A model generated the notes under the pieces. The model did not search any database and had not been told where the DNA came from. It saw only the letters and a list, made by a program, of their open reading frames with translations. This document shows, in pieces, positions 54,777 through 63,109 of a DNA stretch of 64,000 nucleotides (within the stretch, counting starts at the first letter, position 1; each line of letters starts with the position of its first letter). The translations under genes were made by a program, and so were the position numbers. Source of the DNA: JAFDZV01 sp964455525 (GTDB lineage Bacteria; Bacteroidota; Ignavibacteria; OLB7); the NCBI GenBank assembly GCA_964455525.1, contig CAYVWR010000012.1:62001-126000 (forward strand), in the 5' to 3' direction.

Positions 54777-55013
54777 CGGAACATGCTCCCGGGCACCAGC
54801 AATATCCTGGCGGCGGATGACCTGGTTGAGAGGTTCCGGCTTTATGCACCGGCTCTTCCACCGTATGATGGATAAAGATGCGGGCCTGCCGCGAAAAGGC
54901 TTGCAGATACCTGATGCTACGATGCCCCGTGGTGAGGTTCGCACAGGCATCATAGCCGGATGGTGCGACAACCCGGTCGGGCAGAATGTGTGGATATGGC
55001 CCACTGTAGGTAT

Positions 55014-55042
55014 CGGCTCTGGTGATAATAACACCAGAGCCG
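55014..55042. terminator. Hairpin terminator downstream of rpmG
   Basis: CGGCTCTGGTG pairs with CACCAGAGCCG (11 bp) around a 7-base A/T loop, starting 11 bases past the rpmG stop on the minus strand. It also lies 240 bases past the polyferredoxin gene on the other strand and may stop both. No T-run is seen. Confidence 0.75.
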
Positions 55043-55052
55043 TTCCATCTTC

Positions 55053-55232
55053 TTATCTCGTTTCCTTGTGGAGCGTATGGCGGCGCAGAAAGGGATTGTA
55101 TTTCCGAAGCTCCATCCGCACCGGATCGTTTCTCCTGTTTTTTGTTGTTGTATAGCGCGAGGCCGGCTTTCCCTCGCGAGGTCCTTCGGTGCATTCCAAC
55201 GTGATGATTACACGGTTATCTCGTCCTGCCAT
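55053..55232 (-). CDS. rpmG: Ribosomal protein bL33, cysteine-poor form
   Basis: This 59-residue gene reads MAGRDNRVIITLECTEGPRE from ATG 55232 and includes SRYTTTKNRRNDPVRMELRK and YNPFLRRHTLHKETR, a clear bL33. It has a single cysteine and no CxxC pairs, so it cannot bind the zinc ion of the C+ form. Bacteroidota commonly use this form as the normal L33, so zinc sparing is not proven by sequence alone. It is 48 bases downstream of the COG0523 GTPase gene on the same strand, away from ribosomal protein genes (it is usually with rpmB), which points to a zinc-response operon. It was missed by simple length-filtered ORF lists. Confidence 0.93.
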   Translation of the reverse strand: MAGRDNRVIITLECTEGPREGKPASRYTTTKNRRNDPVRMELRKYNPFLRRHTLHKETR

Positions 55233-55280
55233 CGGTATAGTCCCCTGGTGTTATAGGTTCTGTTGTGTAGTGCCGAATGT

Positions 55281-56543
55281 TCACGGCTGTTGTCTGTCGT
55301 GCTCTGCTGCCATGCTGTAGGTGGCAAAGGGATCGGGGAGATGCCGCCAGGCTTCTTCACCTCCCTGCATTTCCCGGTCGTTGAGTAGTGCGCCGTCCAG
55401 CATGCGGCTCAACGCTTCGATATCCATGTCGATGCCGATGATTACCAGCTCCTGCCGGCGATCTCCATAGGGATCGGACCAATCCTGGATGATTGCGTTG
55501 CGGGTTGCCTCATCGTCCGGCCACTCCTTCGGTGGAGTCGATGCCCACCAGCGTCCGCCGGTGCCATAGGAGACCGATCTGCCGGCGCCGGAGAGTGTGC
55601 CGATCAGATCCATACGGGGGGCCAGCCAGAAAAAGCCCTTGCTTCGGAGCACACCCGGCCATCGTGTGCCGATAGCGCTCCAGAACCGTTCAGGGTGGAA
55701 GGGACGGCGTGCTCGATAAACGAAGCTGGAGATCCCATACTCCTCTGTCTCCGGCGTATGTTCTCCGCGAAGCTCGCAGAGCCAGCCTGGCGATCTGCTC
55801 GCCTCCTCGAAGTTGAACAGGCCGGTATTGATAACCGCTTCCAATGGCACGCATCCGTGTTCGGCTCTGATGATACGGGCAGTGGGGTTCAGCGTACGCA
55901 ACAGGCTGGATAACCCTTCAAGCTCCTCATGGCTTACCAGATCTGCTTTGTTCAGCACGAGCACATTGCAGAACTCTACCTGTTCGATAAGCAGATCCGA
56001 GATGGTGCGATGGTCGTTCTCGCCGAGCGATTCCCCACGGTCGCGCAGATCCTGCGAGCCTTCGTAATCGTTGAGAAAGCTTTGTGCATCGACAACGGTG
56101 ACCAGGGTATCAAGGCGGGAGATATCGGAGAGGCTGTTGCCCTCGGCATCCCGAAACGTGAATGTTTCTGCTACCGGCAACGGCTCAGAGATACCGGTAG
56201 ATTCTATCAACAGATAGTCGAACCGGTTTTCGCCAGCCAGGCGCTCTATCTCCACCAGCAGATCCTCGCGTAGTGTACAGCAGATGCAGCCGTTGCTCAT
56301 CTCCACCAGCCGTTCCTCTGCGCGGCTAAGGGTGCTGCCTTCGCGTATCAGTGCGGCGTCGATATTGATTTCGCTCATATCGTTGACGATTACCGCAATC
56401 CGTTTTCCCTCGCGATTGTTCAGGATATGGTTCAGCAGAGTTGTCTTTCCGGCGCCGAGGAAGCCGGAAAGAACTGTTGTGGGCAATTGTTTCACTGGTG
56501 TTGTCCAAGAGAACTTGTATGATGAAAGAACCCATGCTCCCAT
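55281..56543 (-). CDS. COG0523 (CobW/ZigA-type) metal-chaperone GTPase
   Basis: The 420-residue GTPase (ATG 56543; GTG 56495 is also possible and gives a start closer to the family norm) has Walker A SGFLGAGKTTLLNHI, the metal motif GCICCTLREDLL (CxCC), DYLLIESTGISEPLPVAE, NKADLV and a C-terminal domain with a GGRWWASTPPKEWP segment common to this family. The family delivers metal to target enzymes: cobalt to CobW targets, or zinc under starvation. In favour of zinc, it lies between a DUF2946-like gene and cysteine-poor rpmG behind a Zur-type palindrome. In favour of cobalt/B12, a cobalamin riboswitch lies nearby, but on the opposite transcript. Confidence 0.92.
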   Translation of the reverse strand: MGAWVLSSYKFSWTTPVKQLPTTVLSGFLGAGKTTLLNHILNNREGKRIAVIVNDMSEINIDAALIREGSTLSRAEERLVEMSNGCICCTLREDLLVEIERLAGENRFDYLLIESTGISEPLPVAETFTFRDAEGNSLSDISRLDTLVTVVDAQSFLNDYEGSQDLRDRGESLGENDHRTISDLLIEQVEFCNVLVLNKADLVSHEELEGLSSLLRTLNPTARIIRAEHGCVPLEAVINTGLFNFEEASRSPGWLCELRGEHTPETEEYGISSFVYRARRPFHPERFWSAIGTRWPGVLRSKGFFWLAPRMDLIGTLSGAGRSVSYGTGGRWWASTPPKEWPDDEATRNAIIQDWSDPYGDRRQELVIIGIDMDIEALSRMLDGALLNDREMQGGEEAWRHLPDPFATYSMAAEHDRQQP

Positions 56544-56734
56544 ACTGTCCGGCGTCTGTGGGCATGGATGGGTATGAGCATGAGGGTGCCATGGGCCGTA
56601 TGGAGTACGGCCATGTCGTGTTGATAGAGTTCGATGAGATCGGGTATACGATGGCGGAGCACCGGGAGGAACTGAGTAATGTCCGCGCAGACACTATATC
56701 GTTGAGTTCCTCTGGAACGGCACGACGATGCTTT

Positions 56735-56760
56735 CCCTCTCCACGGAGTGGTGGAGAGGG
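56735..56760 (-). terminator. Hairpin between DUF2946-like gene and GTPase gene
   Basis: CCCTCTCCAC pairs with GTGGAGAGGG (10 bp, 6-base loop) 23 bases past the DUF2946-like stop on the minus strand. No U-run follows, so it may attenuate or stabilise the mRNA instead of ending it. Confidence 0.55.
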
Positions 56761-56782
56761 CGATCGGCATGTATAGTTCCGG

Positions 56783-57181
56783 TTAGATCCCGGTGGGTAG
56801 AGAAGGCGGTGGGCCGCGTAGAGGGGGGAACGAACGAAGCCGCCGGGTGAGCGGGACCGATATCGCTGCGCGCGGTTGTGGTAGCGATGCCGGGCGGAGC
56901 AGTATAACCATGATGGCCACTACCAGCATCACAAGCGAACCATATAGGCAGAACAGGCAGATGCTTCCCTCGGTATGGCAGGGGCCGGGGGCGTCCATTG
57001 GGTTATGGGTGCCATGATCCGCCGCATCGCCTTTGTCATATGCCCTCAGGGAGATGCCAGCGGCTCCGGTGCCGTTATGATGCCACAGCTCATGGAGGAT
57101 GCCTGCGGTTCCGGTGAACAGAAGCGCAAGGGCGAGAAGGAGGGCAATTGCCACATGAGATATGGTGCCAGTACGTACCAT
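56783..57181 (-). CDS. DUF2946-like small membrane protein, His/Cys loop
   Basis: ATG 57181 gives 132 residues; TTG 57232 would extend it by 17 and cover the operator, so it is rejected. There are two hydrophobic segments: residues 8-27 (AIALLLALALLFTGTAGI) and about 78-96 (LVMLVVAIMVILLRP). Between them lies a His-rich region, HELWHHN, then ADHGTHNPMDAPGPCHTEG and CLFC, which could bind metal on the periplasmic side. The C-terminal tail with RGPPPSLPTGI matches the ending of DUF2946 proteins, which occur next to metal-uptake genes. Function unknown; a metal-related role is inferred from context and residues. Confidence 0.75.
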   Translation of the reverse strand: MVRTGTISHVAIALLLALALLFTGTAGILHELWHHNGTGAAGISLRAYDKGDAADHGTHNPMDAPGPCHTEGSICLFCLYGSLVMLVVAIMVILLRPASLPQPRAAISVPLTRRLRSFPPLRGPPPSLPTGI

Positions 57182-57227
57182 CAGGCGGCTAATGTAGCAA
57201 TCCAGCACCGCTGCCGAAAGGAGAAAA

Positions 57228-57242
57228 TGCAAATCATTTGCA
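57228..57242. promoter_or_regulatory. Candidate Fur/Zur-family operator
   Basis: TGCAAATCATTTGCA is a perfect 7-1-7 inverted repeat. Its outline (TGxAAATCATTTxCA) matches the Zur box known in mycobacteria (TGAAAATCATTTTCA). It lies 46 bases before the DUF2946-like start on the minus strand and 79 bases before the cobalamin riboswitch on the plus strand. Family membership of the regulator is inferred. Confidence 0.65.
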
Positions 57243-57320
57243 AAAACATTGTCGTGGGTGCCCTGAGCCCGCTTGCCAGGGTCGCGTGATTTTCCGATGT
57301 TTACGTCCTATATTAAGTCT

Positions 57321-57507
57321 GATCATCAGGTGCCCTGGCAACGTCTGGGGAGAATAGGGAATGCCGTGCGTCCTGCGGACAAATCGGCAGCGGTTGCGCC
57401 GCTGTAACGGGTGACGATCTCTTGCACACTCTGAGGCCACTGCCACGCTAGCAGGAAGGCCGGAGAGATACGGATGACCCCGGAGCCAGAAGACCTGCCT
57501 GATGATC
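57321..57507 (+). promoter_or_regulatory. Cobalamin (B12) riboswitch
   Basis: The P1 stem pairs GATCATCAGG (57321-57330) with CCTGATGATC (57498-57507). Inside it are the conserved blocks of the class: GGTGCCCTGGCAACGTCTGG, GAATAGGGAAT, GCAGCGGTTGCGCCGCTGTAA (P5/P6 region) with GGCCACTGCC, and the signature AGCCAGAAGACCTGCC (B12 box region). Adenosylcobalamin or another cobalamin would bind and switch off the downstream genes. About 170 bases of expression platform separate it from the first gene. All the genes behind it look like surface B12 binding and import. Confidence 0.96.
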
Positions 57508-57679
57508 CTCATCGATGATCCGCGTGTTAGGATCGGTTCTCCCGCCAAGGAGAGTGATGAGGGGATGCTCTGCACACCGATCACGGCAACCGGCGCTTGC
57601 GTACGGTTGGTCCGGCCACTGTAGCATATCTCCTCTTTCCAATTTCCATTCAATAGTTCCCGGTTGGCATCGGGAGCGC

Positions 57680-59986
57680 ATGCCCTACTGTGTTATGCAC
57701 ATTCGCTCGTTACTTGTTACGCTATGCCTTCTGCCGCTCCTCGGAGCTGTTGCACAAGGGCAGACATCGCGCCGGATCATTGCCGGCAAGAGTCCCGCGT
57801 TTCTCTTTGCCGATGAAGCACGTGGGCACGTTCACGTTATCACCGCCGGTATTGATCAGAACTTCAATGGTGTTCTTGAGCTGGATTCGGGTGATGTGGC
57901 GCCGCAATGGTTTGTTGTGAATGCCGTTACCGAGACCATCGTCAATTCCACGGCGTTTGATTCCTTCTTCTCATCCTACCCGATTCGTCTGGGTGCCGAT
58001 CTACAGGGAGGCCGACTCTATGCTGCCCAGCTTGGCCGTGTGCGTGCCTATGATATCGCAACATTGACCGTCGCCCGCGATACGGTGGTGCTCGGCAATT
58101 TCGGTGCTGTTTCGTTCGATGAGCAGAATGGGCTGCTGATGCTTGCGGAGCCTATCGGGTTCGCCGATCCCGGCTATATCCATATGGTAAATCCCACCAC
58201 AGGGGTCACCGTTGCGATCGTCCGGTCCGGCATCGGCCCATCGATGAGCGCCTCGGTGAAGAACACTGCGGCAGGACGGACCGAATATTATTCGATCGCC
58301 GAGGGAACGTTCGGCACCAGCAATTCCACCATCAGCTACGCTTCGATGCAGCATGATGTCTATAGGGCCGCAAATGGCCAGGCGCTCGGCGGCGGTGGAA
58401 GCTACCTTGCCACGCGTGGCACCAACGCATTTTTTGTGCTTGGCGGCGGGCAGCGTATCCATGCGGTTGACACCCGTACAGGAAAAGACCTCTCATACTC
58501 GCCGATCAGCACCGGTGCCATCGGCCCGAATGGCCCACGTTCTCTCGGCTTCCAGAGTGATGATGTGCTGCTGGTCGGTATGTCGCTCGGCAAGGTGCTG
58601 CGCGTGCGGATCGACAATGGCGAGCTGATCGATACAATCGAGGTGCGCGGACGGGTCGAATCGATCGCCGTGCGCGACTCGCTCGGCTTTTTTGCCATCA
58701 GGTCCAATGAGGGAGGTGTCGATTCCGTTGTTTTTGTGGCAAATCTCAACACGGGAGATGTGGTCGATACGCTGTTCCCGGGAGTAGAGCCAACCGAAGT
58801 GTTTGTGGCTGCCAATGGCGATATCCATGTCATCGGAGCCATTTCAGGAGCAAACGCGTGGTGGTGGACGGTGTATAATGGCGCCACGCTTGCAGTTGCC
58901 TCAAGCGATACGTTCAGCGGCTATCTCGATGTGCCGCTGCGGACCTTTTACGATGCGACGAGCGATGCGCTGTATCTCGTCGTCTCCGATTCGCTTCGTG
59001 CCTATTCGGCGGCCTCGCCTACATCGGCTCCCCGTTTTCTCTACAATGATAAGTTCGACTCTACAAAGTTGAGCGGTGTCTCCGGTGGCAATGGGTATCT
59101 GCTGGTTCATGAGATCGGGGCCGTTGCCAATCCGGGGCCGGAGTATCTGCATGTGCTGAACACCGAGGGAACCTTGATGGCGAAGTTCCAGACCGGCAGC
59201 CGTCCAACGATGGCGGCGGGGATTCGCACCACCCGCGATAATGCTCTTGCCTTTTATGTCCTGGATCGTGGGACGCCCACGCAGATCGATCAGTTCGAGT
59301 TCCAGCCCAATATCCTTGGCTCCGATACTCTCGGCAATGGTGCAAACCATCTAGCCGTGAATGGCATGCAGGGACTGGTAACGATGAATGGCGGCCATGA
59401 GCTTGTCGGGGTGGATTTCGAGGCATGGAAGGCCGCGCTGCGGATACCGACCGGAACCTCGGGGTGGGATGGTCCGCGCGAGAGTCTTTCGATTGGGCTT
59501 CACCTTCTGGTAACCACCTATGCCGGTGATGTGCGGATGTTTACATCGCCAACCGAGTATAAAACCTTCCCGATGGGGGGCAAGGCAGAGGGCATAACCG
59601 CAGTTGCCGGAAAGGTATTTGTCGCCAGTGCCTTCCTGCCGGATTACAGCGTGGACTCCGCCGTTGTGGTGTTCGATACCACATTGCTTGTGGCGTCGGT
59701 GGAGCGGACGAGCGATGTGGCTGCGGCGGCAGCGCTGGAGCAGAACTACCCGAACCCTGTTGTTGATGCTACAACCATCCGGTTTGCCGTCCCTGCTTCG
59801 ATGCAGGTAACGCTGACAGTGTATACGGCGGATGGGCGGAAGGTAGAGACCCTCATCAACGAGCAGATGGAGTCCGGCAGCTATGCCGCAGAGGTGCGGA
59901 CTGGCGGGCTGCCGAGCGGTTCCTACATCTATACGCTCCAGGCTGGAACATCCATCCTGAGCAGGACGATGAGAGTCGTACGATGA
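57680..59986 (+). CDS. T9SS-sorted beta-propeller surface protein under B12 control
   Basis: ATG 57680 has GGGAG 3 bases upstream; ATG 57695 (18 bases from it) also gives the same signal peptide (RSLLVTLCLLPLLGAVAQGQ). The 768-residue protein is built of repeated propeller blades of the YncE/YVTN kind (for example VRAYDIATLTVARDTVVLGN, IHMVNPTTGVTVAIVRSGIG, GKVLRVRIDNGELIDTIEV), then a C-terminal T9SS type A sorting domain (ALEQNYPNPVVDATTIRFAV, GRKVETLINEQMESGSYAAE). So it should be on the outer surface. First gene behind the riboswitch; with the BtuG-like gene further down it may bind cobalamin outside. It overlaps the next gene by 4 bases (ATGA). Confidence 0.9.
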   Translation: MPYCVMHIRSLLVTLCLLPLLGAVAQGQTSRRIIAGKSPAFLFADEARGHVHVITAGIDQNFNGVLELDSGDVAPQWFVVNAVTETIVNSTAFDSFFSSYPIRLGADLQGGRLYAAQLGRVRAYDIATLTVARDTVVLGNFGAVSFDEQNGLLMLAEPIGFADPGYIHMVNPTTGVTVAIVRSGIGPSMSASVKNTAAGRTEYYSIAEGTFGTSNSTISYASMQHDVYRAANGQALGGGGSYLATRGTNAFFVLGGGQRIHAVDTRTGKDLSYSPISTGAIGPNGPRSLGFQSDDVLLVGMSLGKVLRVRIDNGELIDTIEVRGRVESIAVRDSLGFFAIRSNEGGVDSVVFVANLNTGDVVDTLFPGVEPTEVFVAANGDIHVIGAISGANAWWWTVYNGATLAVASSDTFSGYLDVPLRTFYDATSDALYLVVSDSLRAYSAASPTSAPRFLYNDKFDSTKLSGVSGGNGYLLVHEIGAVANPGPEYLHVLNTEGTLMAKFQTGSRPTMAAGIRTTRDNALAFYVLDRGTPTQIDQFEFQPNILGSDTLGNGANHLAVNGMQGLVTMNGGHELVGVDFEAWKAALRIPTGTSGWDGPRESLSIGLHLLVTTYAGDVRMFTSPTEYKTFPMGGKAEGITAVAGKVFVASAFLPDYSVDSAVVVFDTTLLVASVERTSDVAAAAALEQNYPNPVVDATTIRFAVPASMQVTLTVYTADGRKVETLINEQMESGSYAAEVRTGGLPSGSYIYTLQAGTSILSRTMRVVR

Positions 59987-61002
59987 TAATGGGAGCACAA
60001 CTGGCCCGACCGGGATCTGGTCCCGGTCGGCGCTCCGCCATGATGCTGGTGGCCCTGCTTCTGGCAGTGCCGATGGCTCTGAAGGCACAGCCCTGGGAGG
60101 ATAGCGGTGCCGATGCCATCGAATCCTTCAAACCGGGGATCGGCGCGGGATACGGAGCCGAGTATATGCCAGGCAATGTGCTTGGCCTTCCCGATCCACA
60201 GGCCCGTGCAATGGTTGCTACCGTGGCACCGGAGCAGGTCCTTTCGCTCGGAGTTGGAGGGGAGATCGTGCTCCGCTTCGATCGCCATGCGATCGTCGAT
60301 CTCCCAGGGCCTGATTTTACAGTGTTCGAGAACGCATTTTACTATACGATCGCTGGAAGGCAACGGACCTTCGCGGAGCCGGCCGAAGTCGCCGTCAGCC
60401 GTGATGGCCTTGAGTTTATTGCCTTTGCGTTCGATTCCCTTACGCTGAAAGGATGTGCGGGTGTAACACCGACCAATGGCGAGCATAACCCGGGCGATCC
60501 CAGGGTGTCAGGGGGGGATAGCTTCGATATCGCCGAGCTTGGCCTCGACTCGGTTCGTTATGTGCGTCTGCGGGATGTTACGAGCATCATTCAGAGCAAT
60601 CGCCAGCATCCCTTCTGGGACCCCACGTTGACCGGTGCGCCGCCGGTTGCCGGTTTCGATCTGGATGCGGTTGTACGTGTAACCGTGCCCGGCGCCAATC
60701 CCTCGGGAGCAGAATATCCGGGCGATGGAGCCGCCATTGGTGCCGGGCTTGCCCCCAATCCATTTGCGGGCACCACCACGCTCCGTCTGCGCCTGGATCG
60801 GGCCGCAGAGGTGCGTGTCCGGCTCTTCGATCCGTTGGGGCGGGAGATCCGTATGATCGCAGAAACCCGTCTGGAACGGGGGGAATGGCGTATCGGAGTA
60901 GACCCCGATGGACTCTCCGCTGGCGTCTACTTCACAGTGATCGAGGTGGAGGGAATGGCTCCGATGACGATTCGAGCAGTCCATACCGGTTCGGCGCGAT
61001 AG
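59983..61002 (+). CDS. T9SS-sorted secreted protein of the B12 operon
   Basis: This 339-residue protein begins at ATG 59983, overlapping the previous stop (ATGA), which indicates coupled translation. A signal peptide ends near ALKAQ (residue 36). The middle (LRFDRHAIVDLPGPDFTVFE, AEPAEVAVSRDGLEFIAFAF, RYVRLRDVTSIIQSN) is a beta-sandwich-like module that I recall from surface proteins near B12 receptors of Bacteroidota. The C-terminal 80 residues (APNPFAGTTTLRLRLDRAAE, GLSAGVYFTVIEVEG) are a T9SS sorting domain. Cobalamin binding is only inferred from position. The next gene begins 80 bases downstream. Confidence 0.87.
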   Translation: MIMGAQLARPGSGPGRRSAMMLVALLLAVPMALKAQPWEDSGADAIESFKPGIGAGYGAEYMPGNVLGLPDPQARAMVATVAPEQVLSLGVGGEIVLRFDRHAIVDLPGPDFTVFENAFYYTIAGRQRTFAEPAEVAVSRDGLEFIAFAFDSLTLKGCAGVTPTNGEHNPGDPRVSGGDSFDIAELGLDSVRYVRLRDVTSIIQSNRQHPFWDPTLTGAPPVAGFDLDAVVRVTVPGANPSGAEYPGDGAAIGAGLAPNPFAGTTTLRLRLDRAAEVRVRLFDPLGREIRMIAETRLERGEWRIGVDPDGLSAGVYFTVIEVEGMAPMTIRAVHTGSAR

Positions 61003-61081
61003 CTTCTGCCAATGGTGAGCGATCGGCCCGAGCCGGAACATGAATGGCGGCTCTCTGACCAGAGAAGATGAGGACCTCCCG

Positions 61082-63109
61082 ATGATAGCGATTGTGCCTC
61101 ATACCAAGAATAATCGCAGAGCAGTTGGCATACGCCTGCTGCTCTGTGGCGTTTTATTGCTGCCCGGTGCGATTCTGCACGCTCAGGTTGGGGGAGCCGA
61201 TACCGTGCGAACCGATACGTTGAAGATCTATCGGGGCGATCAGGTTGTAGTCGGCGCGGATGCCGTCCGTGCGCGTCTTTCGCGGGGTACCCAGCCGTTG
61301 TCGGTGATGAGCCGCGAGCAGATAGAGGGAGCAAATGCCGTTGATGTTTCCGATGCCGTCGCGTTTGCTCCGGGCGTGTTTGTAAAGCAGTATGGTGGCC
61401 TCGGTGGCCTCCGTACGGTCTCGCTGCGTGGTACTTCAGCTCAGCAGACGGTGCTGCTTATCGACGGGATACGGTATCAAAGCAGTGCCAACGGGCTGTT
61501 CGACCTTAGCAACCTTCCGGCCGGGAGTATCGATCGAATCGAGATACTACGAGGGGGAAATGCCGCCCTGTATGGTGCCAATGCTCTTGGTGGGGTCATC
61601 AATCTGGTAGGGCGATCGCCGGGCGGGAGAGAGCTTTCGGTTGTGGCCAGCGCCACTGCCGGATCATTCGGGGAGCGACGGTTCAGTGCCGCCGCCGATG
61701 GTGCGGTTGCAGGACATGTCTGGGATGCGGGTGTTAGTTCCACGGTTGCAGGAGGAGATTATCCCTTTCTGTTCAGTGAGTATGGGGCGCTGCGTTCATT
61801 GCAGCGAGAGAACGCCGACTTCTCCAATCTTTTCGCTCGTGCCGCATGGTCGTATCAATCCGATGCCGGGTTTCGCCTCTCCTCATCGGTGCAGGGGTTC
61901 AGCTCGGAGCGTGGTACGCCGGGGGCTGTTGTACAGGGAAATCGCGAGCAGTTGCGGGCGCGTCTGGATGAGGGCGACCTGTTTGCCACCATACGTGGGA
62001 GCTATCCCGTTGGTGGGTGGCAGCTTTCGGCAGCGGCCAGCGGCAGATTGAACACCATGCGCTACCGCGATCCTGATGCACGCCTTATGGGGCCGCTTGG
62101 CATTGACAACCGTTATGATGGGCACGAGGCCTCGCTGGCTTTCCAGGGACGTACCACAATCGGCACCATCGGAGTATGCGATCTTGTTGCTGAAACCTCC
62201 TATGCGACGCTTGCCGGGGATAACCTTGATCCCGATGTAGGATCATTTGTCCGGCGGGTGCAATGGGGCGTTGCCGCTGCGTCGAGCTGGTTTCTGGAGC
62301 AGGGGCTTCTTGGCTGGGAGACCGGTATTGATGGCGGGCTGCGAGCCGATCTCTTCTCCGATATCGACGGCGCGATAAGCCCATCGCTTGGCCTGAACTG
62401 GCGTGTTGGTTCAACCCATCTGCGCCTTCGCACACGCGTTGGGTTGAGTTATCGTGCTCCTAGCTTCAGCGAGCAATATTACCTGAACTATGGCAATCGT
62501 GATCTTCTGCCGGAGCGTTCGGCGAGCTACGATGCCGGGCTGACCTACGAGCTTGCCGAATCGGTTGTGCTGGAGTCCAGCCTGTTCCTGATCGATACGC
62601 GCAACCAGATCGTTGCGGTGCCACGCAGCCCGGTAAGCTGGAGCGCGGCCAATGTTGCACGGGTCCGCTCGCGCGGAATGGAACTGGCCGCGGTTGCCAT
62701 GCTCTTCGATGGTGTGGTGGATGCACGGATCTCCTATACGCTGATGCGGGCCGAAGATCATTCCGGTGGGGTCACCGATGGGAAGTTGCTTGTGTATTCG
62801 CCGCAGGAGCTGCTCAATGGTCTGGCAACTCTTCGCCTTGGACGATTTTCTGCTGGTGTCAACTGGCAGTATGTAAGCCATCGCCATACTCTGCCGATGA
62901 ACGATGCAAGCTCGGCTCTTGCCCACTATGCTCTTGCCGGGGCGCATGCATCCATTGGTTGGAATACCGGCTCGATTGGTCTTACGGGCACTCTTGAATG
63001 CTCGAACATCTTCAATGAGGAGTATCAGGTGGTACGCAATTATCCTATGCCCGGCAGAACAGTGCGTGTCGGTGCTGCCATCCGGTTTGTCCGGGAGACA
63101 GGGCCATGA
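61082..63109 (+). CDS. btuB: BtuB-like TonB-dependent vitamin B12 receptor
   Basis: ATG 61082 follows GAGGA by 7 bases; the frame starts earlier at 61040 but lacks a ribosome site there. The 675 residues have a signal peptide (ending LHAQ), a plug domain with LSVMSREQIEGANAVDVSDA, VSLRGTSAQQTVLLIDGI and RIEILRGGNAALYGANALGG, and a beta-barrel ending GRTVRVGAAIRFV. It is a small BtuB-type receptor that would bring cobalamin through the outer membrane with TonB energy; substrate is inferred from the riboswitch. It overlaps the next gene by 4 bases (ATGA), so a stable complex of the two products is likely, as with BtuB-BtuG. Confidence 0.94.
   Translation: MIAIVPHTKNNRRAVGIRLLLCGVLLLPGAILHAQVGGADTVRTDTLKIYRGDQVVVGADAVRARLSRGTQPLSVMSREQIEGANAVDVSDAVAFAPGVFVKQYGGLGGLRTVSLRGTSAQQTVLLIDGIRYQSSANGLFDLSNLPAGSIDRIEILRGGNAALYGANALGGVINLVGRSPGGRELSVVASATAGSFGERRFSAAADGAVAGHVWDAGVSSTVAGGDYPFLFSEYGALRSLQRENADFSNLFARAAWSYQSDAGFRLSSSVQGFSSERGTPGAVVQGNREQLRARLDEGDLFATIRGSYPVGGWQLSAAASGRLNTMRYRDPDARLMGPLGIDNRYDGHEASLAFQGRTTIGTIGVCDLVAETSYATLAGDNLDPDVGSFVRRVQWGVAAASSWFLEQGLLGWETGIDGGLRADLFSDIDGAISPSLGLNWRVGSTHLRLRTRVGLSYRAPSFSEQYYLNYGNRDLLPERSASYDAGLTYELAESVVLESSLFLIDTRNQIVAVPRSPVSWSAANVARVRSRGMELAAVAMLFDGVVDARISYTLMRAEDHSGGVTDGKLLVYSPQELLNGLATLRLGRFSAGVNWQYVSHRHTLPMNDASSALAHYALAGAHASIGWNTGSIGLTGTLECSNIFNEEYQVVRNYPMPGRTVRVGAAIRFVRETGP

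Noticed and set aside
54777..55052. Possible genes between the polyferredoxin and rpmG
   Set aside because: Frames there (for example a 30-codon ORF at 54784) are too short and lack conservation signs; only the terminator hairpin is supported.
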